From: an uncultured Spartobacteria bacterium
GTDB taxonomy: Bacteria; Verrucomicrobiota; Verrucomicrobiia; Chthoniobacterales; Chthoniobacteraceae
Direction of reading: 5' to 3'
Length of the DNA: 38,512 bases
NCBI GenBank assembly: GCA_903919125.1
Contig: CAIXGS010000049.1
Location: 1-38,512, forward strand
The position numbers were made by a program, and so were the translations under genes. The notes under the pieces were generated by a model. That model was not told the origin of the DNA. It was given only the letters and a program-made list of their open reading frames with translations, and did no database searches. This document shows, in pieces, positions 16,128 to 25,218 of this stretch; position 1 is the first letter of the stretch; each line of letters opens with the position of its first letter.

Positions 16128-17423
16128 TTACTGGGCTGGCACCTCAACGCGGTAAAGGTGGGTTTTGGAACGCAAATACAGCGCCCCTCCTGCAACCGCT
16201 GGAGAAGCCATAAATCCTGCTTCAAACTGGCCTTCTCCCAGCAACTTAAAGGCGTCCTTATCCGGCGCAAAAACGAAGACTTTCCCCTCTTCGTTGCAAG
16301 CGTAAATCCGCCCATCGGCCAAGATAGGAGATGCAGAAAAATTGCCCCCAATACGCTGTGACCAAAGCGCTTCCCCTGTGAGCGCATCCACACAAGAGGC
16401 GATTCCAGAGTCGTCCACCATGAACAATGCCCCGTCGCGCAACAACATAGAAGGCTTGCTCGGAACCCCCTTTTTGACACGCCAAGCCAGTTGGGACTCC
16501 TCTAGGACGCCCGTTCCTCCCAATTTTACCGCCAAAATCTGCCCCTTAAAGCCACTTTGAAAAAAGACCTTTCCATCCCAAACCAAAGGACGCGAGCTCG
16601 CACTGTGCTGAGCGCGCTCTTCCAGCCGCCACAACTCCTTGCCCGTCAGGGGATCATACGCATAGTGGCACTTCGCACCGCTGCTCAGTAGCACTGGTCG
16701 CCCCTCCCACTCGATCACCGCTGGCGTCGCAAATGCTTTGCGGAAATCGCCTTCCCCAGTGATTTTCCCCTCCGCATTGAGATCCTTAAAATCGACAGAA
16801 CGCTCAGTGCGCCACACCGTTTTGCCCGTGTTACGATCCAAGGCGACGACGAATTGGAAATCACTACCGTCGAAATTCAGGAGCAGAAAGTCCCTCCAAA
16901 CAATCGGCGAGGATCCCGCGCCCCTGAAATGATTGCAGATAAAATCAGTCCTCTCCCAGATTTTCGCGCCGGACTCCTCATCAAAACAAGCCGTTCCAGG
17001 TGAACCGAAAGTGACGTACACCTTACCGTGCGCTATGGCAGGAGTTGGCGATGCGTAGCTATTAAATTTATGGCAAAATTGCGGGTTCTCGATGCGAAAA
17101 ATGACTTCATCTCTCAGGACTGCGCCCGTTTCACGATCAACAACCACAAGGGAAAGCGCGGTGCCGTCTTCGGTGGCTGAAGTGAGCCAGATGCGATTTC
17201 CAGAAACTACAGGCGAAGACCAAGCTTTGCCAGGAATGGGAGTCTTCCAACGCACGCCGAGATTTTCAGAGGGAGCCACTGGAAGCGATTTAGCCTCTGA
17301 AGATCCGTCCCCCATAGGGCCGCGAAACTGAGGCCATTCCTCTTTCGCCAAGACTGAACACGGGATTGAACTCAGTAGCAGAGCAACGCTGCTGGCCAGA
17401 AAACGGGGGACGAATTCGCGCAT
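16128..17423 (-). CDS. Secreted PQQ-like beta-propeller protein
   Basis: 431 residues with signal peptide MREFVPRFLASSVALLLSSI... ending near the VLA-K junction. The mature part starts EEWPQFRGPMGDG, the usual opening of the outer-membrane/periplasmic PQQ-repeat proteins abundant in the PVC group, followed by propeller blades with repeated D-x-x-T-G-x-x-x-W elements (DRETGAVL, DEESGAKIWER, DRNTGKTVWRT, DPLTGKELWRL, DALTGEALWSQ). It is related to BamB-like and alcohol-dehydrogenase propellers, but the PQQ-binding and catalytic residues of true dehydrogenases are not evident. Probably a periplasmic scaffold or sugar-oxidation accessory; role not known. Monocistronic as far as visible. Confidence 0.85.
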   Translation of the reverse strand: MREFVPRFLASSVALLLSSIPCSVLAKEEWPQFRGPMGDGSSEAKSLPVAPSENLGVRWKTPIPGKAWSSPVVSGNRIWLTSATEDGTALSLVVVDRETGAVLRDEVIFRIENPQFCHKFNSYASPTPAIAHGKVYVTFGSPGTACFDEESGAKIWERTDFICNHFRGAGSSPIVWRDFLLLNFDGSDFQFVVALDRNTGKTVWRTERSVDFKDLNAEGKITGEGDFRKAFATPAVIEWEGRPVLLSSGAKCHYAYDPLTGKELWRLEERAQHSASSRPLVWDGKVFFQSGFKGQILAVKLGGTGVLEESQLAWRVKKGVPSKPSMLLRDGALFMVDDSGIASCVDALTGEALWSQRIGGNFSASPILADGRIYACNEEGKVFVFAPDKDAFKLLGEGQFEAGFMASPAVAGGALYLRSKTHLYRVEVPAQ

Positions 17424-17686
17424 ATCTGGTAGCAGAGAACAAAGTTGCCCAAAGCGAAAGCGCGAAAATGAAAGGACATTTCTTTCAGTGCCGACATGGG
17501 TTTACCGCTCAAGCGGCGGCCTGATGCTCTGGGATGCGTGTAAAAGCTCACCGGACGATCAGGATAAACGCAGCAAGGCCTTCGCAGGCTCCCTGCTAAT
17601 GGGCCACTGGGCGACATCCCAAGAGCCCTCAATATTAAGGAATCGGCACGCCGTAAGCGCTGCATTAGATGTCAATGTATAGTCGG

Positions 17687-19081
17687 CTAATACGCTTGCT
17701 CAGGGGGATAAAAGACCTGTCCGGCCGTGCGTATGATCAGCCAAACATCCATCGCCAAGGTCCACTGCTGGACATACCGAATATCCCAGAGTACCCGATG
17801 TTCAATGTCCTTAGGCGAGCGCACCTCGCCGCGGCAACCGTTGACTTGGGCAAGTCCCGTGATGCCCGGCTTCACAAAGCTTCGCATGTGATATTGCTCC
17901 TGAACGGCAAAGATATCCGTGTGCTCCACAAAGTGAGGACGCGGACCCACGACGCTCATCTCCCCAGTGAGCACGTTGAGGAACTGGGGTAGCTCATCCA
18001 GACTGTGCCGGCGTAACCAACTACCAAACGGGAAAATGCGTGAATCCTCCCGCTGCGCTTGGACACCGGCCGGCACGGTAACCGCGGAGCTCGCATGCAT
18101 AGTCCGAAATTTCCAGACCTGAAACGGGCGATTGCTACGCCCATGCCGCCACTGTCTGTAAAAGATGGGCCCTGGAGATTCCCGCCTTTGCTTGAACCTT
18201 GTGATGAGAGCGAAAGGCAATACCACAAACATTAAAGCAGGAAGGGCCACGACAATATCCAAAGAACGCTTTAAAAGCCTGTAAACAGGGCTCTGCAAAG
18301 GCTCGGCATATGCTACGCCGAAGCACCAGTCCCCCTTTGCCTCCCAGCGGAAATGTCCGGGGTGAGCCAGAGCGAGGCTATTTGCCACAACCAATCGCAC
18401 TCCAAGGCGTTCACACTCCTTTTTCCAAAGAGCAACCTGCATGTCCGGTGGAGTTCCCGCCACAATCACCTGATCGACGGCTTCCTGACGAACCACTTCA
18501 GGAAGATTCAAAGCCAAGCCCAATTGAGGAAGCCCTGTGTCTTCGAACAAATCCAATGGATCCGGCTCCTCAGCCAACCAGCCCACTGCGTGGATTCCCA
18601 GAGGACGATGCAACCTCAAGACCCGCGCAAGATCCGCGACCTTTGACGCCGCGCCCACAATTATGGTCCGGTGAATATGCTGATCATAAAATAAGATTTT
18701 TGTGAGGAGTCGTGGCATCGTCCAATGCGTGCCCACCAAAAGCGCTAGAACTCCCGTCCAAAGCGCAACTGTTGCAGCCGGATGCTGGTGGTCGGCGAAA
18801 TGTTCCCCGCCTGCGATACAAGCCAAAATCGCGGCGGCGATAGTACGCACGCAACAGGCGCCGAAGCCAGGTGCCTGAGAATCCTTTTCCACGCCATGTC
18901 GCCAAAGCGCCTCACCCACAATTCCCAACATCCAAGGCCAAAGCATCGACCCCGTTCCCAGAGCAAGCATTCCCGCAATTGCGCCGCTGAAGTGAGCAGC
19001 CACAATCGGCACAAACCAAATCGCAATACACTGTCCACCCGCCACCAAAGATGCAAATCCGCGAGCACGATAGCCAAACAT
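17687..19081 (-). CDS. Exopolysaccharide polyprenyl-phosphate sugar transferase
   Basis: 464 residues with hydrophobic N-terminal segments, a Rossmann-like middle (RTIIVGAASKVADLARVL, about 140-225) and a C-terminal bacterial sugar transferase domain. The latter shows YRLLKRSLDIVVALPALM as its membrane anchor, GPIFYRQWRHGRSNRPF, VWKFRTM, LRRHSLDELPQFLNVL, GEMSVVGPRPH and KPGITGLAQVNGCRGE. Such WbaP/WcaJ-like enzymes start capsule or exopolysaccharide repeat units by moving a sugar phosphate to undecaprenyl phosphate. No other polysaccharide genes are nearby in the window, so it may be an isolated initiator. Divergent from mutS across 192 bp, which contains the hairpin TCGGAG-GCCAT-CTCCGA at 19116-19132. 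Confidence 0.9.
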   Translation of the reverse strand: MFGYRARGFASLVAGGQCIAIWFVPIVAAHFSGAIAGMLALGTGSMLWPWMLGIVGEALWRHGVEKDSQAPGFGACCVRTIAAAILACIAGGEHFADHQHPAATVALWTGVLALLVGTHWTMPRLLTKILFYDQHIHRTIIVGAASKVADLARVLRLHRPLGIHAVGWLAEEPDPLDLFEDTGLPQLGLALNLPEVVRQEAVDQVIVAGTPPDMQVALWKKECERLGVRLVVANSLALAHPGHFRWEAKGDWCFGVAYAEPLQSPVYRLLKRSLDIVVALPALMFVVLPFALITRFKQRRESPGPIFYRQWRHGRSNRPFQVWKFRTMHASSAVTVPAGVQAQREDSRIFPFGSWLRRHSLDELPQFLNVLTGEMSVVGPRPHFVEHTDIFAVQEQYHMRSFVKPGITGLAQVNGCRGEVRSPKDIEHRVLWDIRYVQQWTLAMDVWLIIRTAGQVFYPPEQAY

Positions 19082-19273
19082 ACGCGCCTCCTCCCATGTA
19101 AAGAGTCACCTCAGATCGGAGGCCATCTCCGACCTATCCCTGATTCGGTAAACGAGACAAACTTGCGCCTAAAAAGCAGTCCGTACCGCGCTATCCGTAT
19201 CGGATTATCAGTAAGTCCTCCACAAAGGCCCGAATTGCTTTGCGCGTCGCCTAAAATACTTTTTCCTTCCCCC

Positions 19274-21790
19274 ATGGCAACCTCCCTCACTCCGATGATG
19301 CAGCAGTATCTGGGCATTCGCAACACGCTGCCCGCGGATACCATCCTGCTGTTTCGTTTGGGTGACTTTTACGAAATGTTTTTTGAGGATGCCAAGCGCG
19401 CCGCCGCCGTACTGAACCTCGCGTTGACCAAACGTCACGAGACTCCCATGTGTGGCATTCCTTACCACGCAGCGGACAACTATTTGCGCAAACTTCTCGG
19501 CGCTGGAATCAGAGTGGCCGTTTGCGACCAAGTCTCGGAACCGCAACCAGGCAAGATTGTGCAACGTGAAATTACGCAAGTCATTTCGCCGGGCACGGTT
19601 TCGGATTTGCTGTTATTGGATGCGGGGAGGAATAATTTTTTCGCGGCCATTCATCCCGACCCCAAGCGCGGCTACGGCTTCGCCTACATGGACGTGATGA
19701 CAGGCGAATTTCGGCTCAGTGAGCTAGAAAATGAGCGAGAACTCACCGACGAACTCGCGAGAGTAAAGCCGGCAGAAGTGCTGGTGAGCGAAGCGGCGAT
19801 AAAAGGTCTCGAGCATATTCCAAACCTATTCGCTCGAGATGGATATGGTTTTTTATTCGACCAGGCTTACCACACCCTCAGAGAGCAATTCCGAGTGCAA
19901 GCCCTAGACGGGTTTGGGTGCGAAGCGATGCCAGCCGCCATTTGCGCAGCGGGTGCAATAGTCCATTATCTCAAGCACGAACTGAGACGTTCCCTCTCCC
20001 ATGTCACGCGCCTGAGCACCTACCAACGTAGCGAATTCATGGTGCTGGATGCCGCCACCCAGGCCAACTTGGAGTTGGTTGATTCCCGGGGTAACGGAAA
20101 AGACACCAGCCTGCTCGGGGCTCTGAATCGAACGCGCACCCCAATGGGCACCAGACGTTTGCGCGAATGGATTCTCCAACCCTTGTGCACGCTGTCGCCA
20201 ATCGAGGCCAGACAGCAGGCCGTGGCAACGCTATTACAGAACCCCAGCGGGCTACTCGAATTACGCGAGCGGCTCGGTGAAATCCGTGATATTGAGCGAA
20301 CCGTGGGCCGTCTGACGCAATCCGGCGGTACAGGGCGGGATTTGTTGGTGTTGCGTTCGGCACTGGAACAAGTACCGGCGCTACGCTCCAGCGTGGAACC
20401 TTGCACAGCGCTAAGCCCTTTGCTTGCACAAACCGCATCCGGCCTGCATCCCCTGCCCGCGCTATTGGACCTTTTGGGAAAAGCGCTCTTAGAAGAACAA
20501 CCCGCAATCATTCGAGACGGCGGAGTTTTTCGCGAAGGTTACTCCGATTTGTTAGATAGCTTGCGTAGCGCAGGCGAAGAGGGAAAACGATGGATCGCCG
20601 AGCTCCAGCACAAACTGGGAGAGGAAACCGGCATTCGTTCTTTAAAAATTCGTTATACGTCGGTATTCGGCTATTTTATAGAGATCACGCGCTCGAACTT
20701 ATCGCTAGTTCCTGAAGGTTGGATCCGCAAACAAACAGTCGCTAATGGGGAACGATTTATCACTCCGGAGTTAAAAGAAGTGGAATCGCGGATATTAGGA
20801 GCGGGTGAAAAGGCGAAGGCTTTGGAGCTGGAGTTGTTCGCACAACTGCGCGAAGAGGTCCTCACCGAGCTACGGGCTTTTCAACAGACGGCGGATGCGG
20901 TCGCCACGCTGGATGTCCTGGCGTCGCTGGCGGAAACCGCGCGCTTGTACGGGTATTGTCGCCCAGAACTGCACGAGGGCAGTGAACTGGAGTTTATCGA
21001 AGGACGACATCCCGTTTTGGATCAGGCTTTGGTCGAGGAAAAGTTCGTTCCGAATGACGTGCTTTTAAACAATGAAACCCATGCGCTTCTGGTGCTCACT
21101 GGGCCGAACATGGCGGGGAAATCTACCTATATCCGGCAAGTCGCACTTCTGACCCTCATGGCGCAGATGGGGGCATGGGTGCCCGCCAAGCGCGCGGTCG
21201 TCGGTTTGGCCGACCGCATCTTCACCCGCGTAGGCGCCAACGACGATCTCTCCCGAGGGCAGTCCACCTTCATGGTCGAAATGCACGAAACGGCCAATAT
21301 CACCAACAACGCCACACCGCGCTCTCTGGTAATTCTCGACGAAATAGGGAGAGGTACCTCCACGTTTGACGGCCTCTCAATCGCTTGGAGCGTAGCGGAA
21401 TACCTTCACGATGTGCTCAAAGCCCGTACGCTGTTCGCGACTCATTACCACGAACTTACCGAATTAGCCCGCACTCGGACTGGGGTTCAGAACTTCAACG
21501 TCGCAGTCCGAGAATGGAACGAGCAGATCATTTTCCTGCGCAAAATTGTCCCCGGCGGCGCAGATAAAAGCTACGGCATTCAGGTAGCCCGCCTAGCTGG
21601 ATTGCCCAAGGCTATTCTCGAGCGTGCCAAAGAAATTCTGGCAAACTTGGAGCGTTCCGAGCTCAGCGCTGACGCCTTCCCACTTCCGGCGGAAGCCGCG
21701 CCCGTCTCAGGCACCCAACCAGTCCGGCAAACGAGACGCCGGAGCGTAATGGCGGCAGAAGCTGAGCGCCCACAAATGACACTCTTTTAA
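19274..21790 (+). CDS. mutS: DNA mismatch repair protein MutS
   Basis: 838 residues, normal for MutS, which recognises mismatches as a dimer and recruits MutL. The start ATGGCA at 19274 puts the mismatch-reading motif F32-Y33-E34 (LGDFYEMFFEDA) where it belongs; the open frame upstream of it overlaps the divergent gene and is not coding. Other marks are TKRHETPMCGIPYHA, the Walker A GPNMAGKST (610-618), the signature SRGQSTFMVEM, Walker B with D689-E690 in LVILDEIGRGTSTFDG, and ATHYHELTEL. No Shine-Dalgarno is visible in the pyrimidine-rich leader. Intact. It converges on the LysM lipoprotein gene with 36 bp between them. Confidence 0.98.
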   Translation: MATSLTPMMQQYLGIRNTLPADTILLFRLGDFYEMFFEDAKRAAAVLNLALTKRHETPMCGIPYHAADNYLRKLLGAGIRVAVCDQVSEPQPGKIVQREITQVISPGTVSDLLLLDAGRNNFFAAIHPDPKRGYGFAYMDVMTGEFRLSELENERELTDELARVKPAEVLVSEAAIKGLEHIPNLFARDGYGFLFDQAYHTLREQFRVQALDGFGCEAMPAAICAAGAIVHYLKHELRRSLSHVTRLSTYQRSEFMVLDAATQANLELVDSRGNGKDTSLLGALNRTRTPMGTRRLREWILQPLCTLSPIEARQQAVATLLQNPSGLLELRERLGEIRDIERTVGRLTQSGGTGRDLLVLRSALEQVPALRSSVEPCTALSPLLAQTASGLHPLPALLDLLGKALLEEQPAIIRDGGVFREGYSDLLDSLRSAGEEGKRWIAELQHKLGEETGIRSLKIRYTSVFGYFIEITRSNLSLVPEGWIRKQTVANGERFITPELKEVESRILGAGEKAKALELELFAQLREEVLTELRAFQQTADAVATLDVLASLAETARLYGYCRPELHEGSELEFIEGRHPVLDQALVEEKFVPNDVLLNNETHALLVLTGPNMAGKSTYIRQVALLTLMAQMGAWVPAKRAVVGLADRIFTRVGANDDLSRGQSTFMVEMHETANITNNATPRSLVILDEIGRGTSTFDGLSIAWSVAEYLHDVLKARTLFATHYHELTELARTRTGVQNFNVAVREWNEQIIFLRKIVPGGADKSYGIQVARLAGLPKAILERAKEILANLERSELSADAFPLPAEAAPVSGTQPVRQTRRRSVMAAEAERPQMTLF

Positions 21791-21826
21791 ACGTTAAAAT
21801 CTGCTGACTTAACGCAGAACCGTTGG

Positions 21827-22507
21827 TTAAGGAATATAAAGATCCTGTCCCAGTTTTAATTTAGCAGCGGCATCGGAAGAGTAAAAATTCGCCTCCTGAA
21901 TTTCTTTCCAGCGATTTTTATTTTTATAATATTTCTGCGCGATGACTCCCAGCGTTTCACCCGCCTGAACCTTGTGGGTGCGACCACCCGGTGGAATGGG
22001 ACGCTGCGGCACGTCGCCTGCCTTACCAGCAACAGTCACACCGGTGGTTGGCGGCGGGGTTTTAATGGCGCGCAACTCCTCCAGTGTCTTACGGAGCTTG
22101 AGGTTTTCGTTTTTCAAACGCGCGGCCTCTTCCTGAGTCAGGGGCGCCCCCTTTCCCAAATAGGCCAGAAGCAATAATTCCCCTTCTTTCTGAAAGGATT
22201 TTGCCTCTTTTGCGAAAGGGCCATCTGGAGAAACGGCCACATACCGGGTGAAATGATAAAGTGCTCCAAGTGGATCCTTTAGTTTGTCCGCGTACACGTG
22301 GCCCAAGCGGTAATGTGCCTCGGCGGTGCGAGGAGTGCCGTCTAGAAGAGATTCGTACACGCGCACGGACCCTTCGAGATCCTCAGCTGAGAGTCGCTTG
22401 TCTGCCTCAGTCAAGCCGCGATGAAACCGAGCATCCCCCTTCGGGTCACAGCCCGTGAAGGAAAATAGCAACGAAATGCTAATGAGGGAAACGCGGAGAA
22501 TTCGCAT
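21827..22507 (-). CDS. LysM-domain lipoprotein with TPR-like region
   Basis: 226 residues. The N-terminus MRILRVSLISISLLFSFTGC is a lipoprotein signal with Cys20 as predicted lipidation site. Residues about 25-110 are helical and TPR-like (AEAHYRLGHVYADKLKDPLGALYHF), then a short coiled coil (AARLKNENLKLRKTLEELRA), a Pro/Gly linker and a C-terminal LysM domain (about 178-226, VQAGETLGVIAQKYY ... LGQDLYIP), which binds peptidoglycan. It likely sits in the cell envelope as an assembly or stress-related factor. Its ATG is 12 nt after the ppk2 stop, so it is the last gene of the moeZ-trm112-ppk2 operon. Confidence 0.85.
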   Translation of the reverse strand: MRILRVSLISISLLFSFTGCDPKGDARFHRGLTEADKRLSAEDLEGSVRVYESLLDGTPRTAEAHYRLGHVYADKLKDPLGALYHFTRYVAVSPDGPFAKEAKSFQKEGELLLLAYLGKGAPLTQEEAARLKNENLKLRKTLEELRAIKTPPPTTGVTVAGKAGDVPQRPIPPGGRTHKVQAGETLGVIAQKYYKNKNRWKEIQEANFYSSDAAAKLKLGQDLYIP

Positions 22508-22519
22508 GATTAGAAGAGC

Positions 22520-23272
22520 CTAAAATTTGATTCCAGAATCTTCAATTGCATCATTTACTGCACGAAGCGAGGCCAACCGTGCAAACCATTTGTAATTTCC
22601 CGGAAGAATAAGCCACGGAGAATGAGCCGAGTTCGTTCGCTCAAACATATCCTCAGCGGCCTGATTATGCTCATCCCACTTCCGACGGTTGCGCCAATCC
22701 TCATCGGTGATTTTCCAATGTTTGTAAGGATCAGCTTCTCTCCGTTTAAAGCGAGCGAGTTGCTCATCCTTGGAGATATGCAGAAATATTTTTACTATGA
22801 TCGTACCATCATCGCAAAGCATTCGCTCTGTTTGATTAATCTCTTCATACGCACGTTTCCATTCTTTTTCCGTCGCAAAACCCTCAACCCTCTCCACTAA
22901 AACCCTCCCGTACCAAGAGCGATCAAGCACCGCAATTTGACCGCGTTTCGGAATTTTACTCCAAAAACGCCACATATAATGATGCGAATACTCGTCTTCC
23001 GTCGGCTTAACGACGGAATGCACCCGGAGCAAACGAGGATCCAACCGCTCCAACATTCGCTTGATCGCCCCTCCCTTTCCCGCCGCATCCGGACCCTCAA
23101 AAATCACAAGCAACGGCCGCTTTTCCTCCACCAACGCCCGCTGGTACATTAACAGACGCAACTGGGCCGCTTTGAGCAGACGCTTATATTCATCCTCATC
23201 TACCGCTGGATGGTGCAAGGCATCCAGTCGCAGGCCTTTTTTAAATCGCAAATAATTCCCTTGTTCACTCAT
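22520..23272 (-). CDS. ppk2: PPK2-family polyphosphate kinase
   Basis: 250 residues, single-domain PPK2. It transfers phosphate between polyphosphate and nucleotides. Walker A FEGPDAAGKGG (58-68), the Walker B/lid segment DRSWYGRVLVERVEGF (117-132) and the substrate-binding WKITDEDWRNR are all present. The N-terminal LRFKKGLRLDALHHPAVDEDE resembles polyphosphate:nucleotide phosphotransferases. Whether AMP, ADP or GDP is preferred cannot be told. It starts with ATG at 23272, 30 nt after the trm112-like stop, within a four-gene minus-strand operon. Confidence 0.93.
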   Translation of the reverse strand: MSEQGNYLRFKKGLRLDALHHPAVDEDEYKRLLKAAQLRLLMYQRALVEEKRPLLVIFEGPDAAGKGGAIKRMLERLDPRLLRVHSVVKPTEDEYSHHYMWRFWSKIPKRGQIAVLDRSWYGRVLVERVEGFATEKEWKRAYEEINQTERMLCDDGTIIVKIFLHISKDEQLARFKRREADPYKHWKITDEDWRNRRKWDEHNQAAEDMFERTNSAHSPWLILPGNYKWFARLASLRAVNDAIEDSGIKF

Positions 23273-23302
23273 CGAAATAAATTTTCAGCTGCAAAATTAA
23301 GC

Positions 23303-23524
23303 TCACTCGCCCGATACACCCCTCACTGAACGAAGCTCTTCTGCTAACAGCACCGGGATACCACCGCGCACTGGATAAAAGCGTAAGCCGTCGGAGCACA
23401 GCAATATACCGGTCCAATCCACAGTCTCCCCGGCAGGAAGAGCCGCTAGCAATGGAGATTGCCTTGGGAGAAAAGCGAGGGGTTGCCCAGACGCCGGACA
23501 ACGCAGATTCCCAATTAATTGCAT
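23303..23524 (-). CDS. Trm112-like small protein
   Basis: 73 residues from the ATG at 23524. The strong Shine-Dalgarno GGAGGAGG (23540-23533) lies 8 nt upstream and decides for this start over the in-frame ATG at 23542. Trm112 family marks are QLIGNLRCPASGQPLAFL at the start and ILLCSDGLRFYPVRGGIPVLL at the end. Of the usual CPxC zinc pair only the first Cys is present. In bacteria these proteins are short and may stabilise methyltransferases; here the role is unknown. It sits 60 nt downstream of the moeZ-type gene and 30 nt upstream of ppk2, in the same operon. Confidence 0.85.
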   Translation of the reverse strand: MQLIGNLRCPASGQPLAFLPRQSPLLAALPAGETVDWTGILLCSDGLRFYPVRGGIPVLLAEELRSVRGVSGE

Positions 23525-23532
23525 ATCTAAAG

Positions 23533-23540
23533 CCTCCTCC
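23533..23540 (-). promoter_or_regulatory. Strong ribosome binding site of the Trm112-like gene
   Basis: GGAGGAGG on the minus strand, 8 nt before the ATG at 23524. It is one of the few canonical Shine-Dalgarno sequences in the window and places the start of the Trm112-like gene six codons inside the longest open frame. Confidence 0.75.
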
Positions 23541-23584
23541 ATTTCTAGAATATCGGAAAACCGCAGGGCTATCTCAATAAAGCC

Positions 23585-24775
23585 TTAGTATTTAGGCACC
23601 GTGCTATCTACCGTGTCGGACCAGGCTAGGATACCGCCTTCAACGTTCCACAGTTTGGCGAAACCCGCTTCTTGCAGAAGCTTAAGCGCGCGAGCCGAGC
23701 GCATCCCGCTCTTGCATTGCAACACAATTTCATCAGCGCTATCCAGTTCACTCATTCGCGAAGGAAGTTCCCCAAGCGGGATAAGGCGCGCCCCCGGAAT
23801 ACGACAAATGTCGTACTCGTACGGTTCGCGCACATCGACCAGAACGAATCGCTCGCCCTGATCGAACTTACCCTTGAGCTGGAGTGCTGTGATAGTCGGG
23901 ACAAGCGATTCCTGAGCCTCGGCAGCCTGGGCTTCGGGGATGCCGCAGAACTGCTCGTAATCAATGAGCTCGGTGATCGTCGGATGCTCGCTGCACACTG
24001 GGCACTTAGGATCGCGGCGGAGCTTGAATTCGCGGAATTTAAGCTTGAGCGCGTCAAAATGAAGGAGGCGACCGATTAAAGACTCACCGATCCCCACGAT
24101 CAGCTTGATCGCCTCAATCGCCTGCAACACCCCAATGACTCCAGGCAACACCCCTAGAACACCACCTTCGGCGCAGCTAGGCACCATCCCCGGCGGGGGC
24201 GGTTCAGGGAACATACAGCGATAGCAGGGGCCGCCAAGATGCGGGGCAAATACCGTGCACTGCCCATCAAACCGAAAGATTGAACCATACACATTCGGCT
24301 TTTTCAAAAATACCGAAATGTCATTCGAACAATACCGAGTCGGAAAGTTGTCGGTGCCATCGATGATCACATCATAAGGCTCTGCAATCTGCCGCGCGTT
24401 GGCAGCGGTGAAGAAGGTGTCATACAAGTCCACCTGCACATTAGGATTCACTTCCCGAATGCTATCGCGGGCGGAATTAAGTTTTTTACGACCTACATCC
24501 TTTGTCCCGTGCAGAATCTGGCGCTGCAAGTTGGAAAAATCGACGGTGTCCCCGTCCACGAGTCCTAGGCGACCGATACCAGCGGCTGCAAGGTAAAGTG
24601 CTATGGGTGAACCTAGTCCCCCAGTGCCGATACACAAAATGCTGGCGGCCTTGATGCGTTTTTGCCCCTCTAAAGTGACCTCCGGCATAATCAGGTGCCG
24701 AGAGTAACGGGCTATTTCGTCGTTGGAGAACTCGATGCGATCGAGGCGACTAGGATCGATGATGCTTTGGGCCAT
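23585..24775 (-). CDS. MoeZ/MOCS3-type adenylyltransferase and sulfurtransferase (ThiF-rhodanese)
   Basis: 396 residues. The N-terminal ThiF/MoeB E1-like domain activates the C-terminal glycine of a ubiquitin-like sulfur carrier by adenylation. It shows SRHLIMPEVTLEGQ, the nucleotide loop GTGGLGS (50-56), DGTDNFPTRY (139-148), candidate catalytic Cys201 in PSCAEGGVLG and the zinc ligands C184/C187 and C258/C261. The C-terminal rhodanese domain (about 292-396) carries active-site Cys354 in LQCKSGMRSAR and so supplies sulfur itself. This two-domain form serves molybdopterin, thiamine or cysteine sulfur transfer; no carrier protein gene is nearby, so the pathway is open. First gene of the operon with the Trm112-like, ppk2 and LysM genes. 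Confidence 0.93.
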   Translation of the reverse strand: MAQSIIDPSRLDRIEFSNDEIARYSRHLIMPEVTLEGQKRIKAASILCIGTGGLGSPIALYLAAAGIGRLGLVDGDTVDFSNLQRQILHGTKDVGRKKLNSARDSIREVNPNVQVDLYDTFFTAANARQIAEPYDVIIDGTDNFPTRYCSNDISVFLKKPNVYGSIFRFDGQCTVFAPHLGGPCYRCMFPEPPPPGMVPSCAEGGVLGVLPGVIGVLQAIEAIKLIVGIGESLIGRLLHFDALKLKFREFKLRRDPKCPVCSEHPTITELIDYEQFCGIPEAQAAEAQESLVPTITALQLKGKFDQGERFVLVDVREPYEYDICRIPGARLIPLGELPSRMSELDSADEIVLQCKSGMRSARALKLLQEAGFAKLWNVEGGILAWSDTVDSTVPKY

Positions 24776-25128
24776 AGAAAAGGAGAGTGGACACTATACG
24801 ACTGTTTTCGGTTTGAAAAGAGAGGGAGTTAGATTCCTTTCGGTCTAAATATTAAGGGACTTATCAAATATTTGCTAAGGCAACAATAGCAGCATTTTTG
24901 ACAAATTACTTATTCGCAAATTGAAGACGAAAAGAGCATGGGGACCCAGCCAACCACCTCGAACCGCCGCTCACAATGTCACCACCAACGGCATGCCAGA
25001 CACCATGGGAACCGAGGTCGATCGGCGCAGACCGCTCAGAATTTACTGGTTTGAAAATACCCGAAAGTCCGTAATTGCTCTCATTCTCACGAGGAATTTC
25101 AGCCTCCGAGCAACCCTTTAAAGCACTC
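24776..25128. other. Intergenic region, about 350 bp, AT-rich near the moeZ start
   Basis: The 24780-24910 part is AT-rich and probably carries the promoter of the minus-strand moeZ operon. The short minus-strand frame at 24906-25130 begins next to the terminator and resembles no known protein. I see no RNA gene. Confidence 0.45.
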
Positions 25129-25163
25129 AAAAAAAACGAGGCCCCAATAAAGGAGCCTCGTTT
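25129..25163 (-). terminator. Rho-independent terminator of the RRM protein gene
   Basis: On the minus strand AAACGAGGCTCC pairs with GGGGCCTCGTTT over 12 bp (one U-G wobble) around the 6-nt loop TTTATT, and the stem runs into a stretch of 8 T. It lies 56 bp downstream of the RNA-binding protein stop codon, separating that gene from the moeZ operon. Confidence 0.9.
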
Positions 25164-25218
25164 GAAACATCGTCAGAACGCAGCTTTAAAGCGCATCCTT
25201 TGAAGATGGAGCTTGGGT

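Noticed and set aside
18782-19273. Open frame extending mutS upstream by about 164 codons
   Set aside because: It overlaps the divergent sugar transferase gene and has no MutS homology; the family start motif begins right after the ATG at 19274.
24906-25130. 74-codon minus-strand ORF between the RRM gene terminator and moeZ
   Set aside because: No homology, no ribosome binding site, and it begins at the edge of the terminator.
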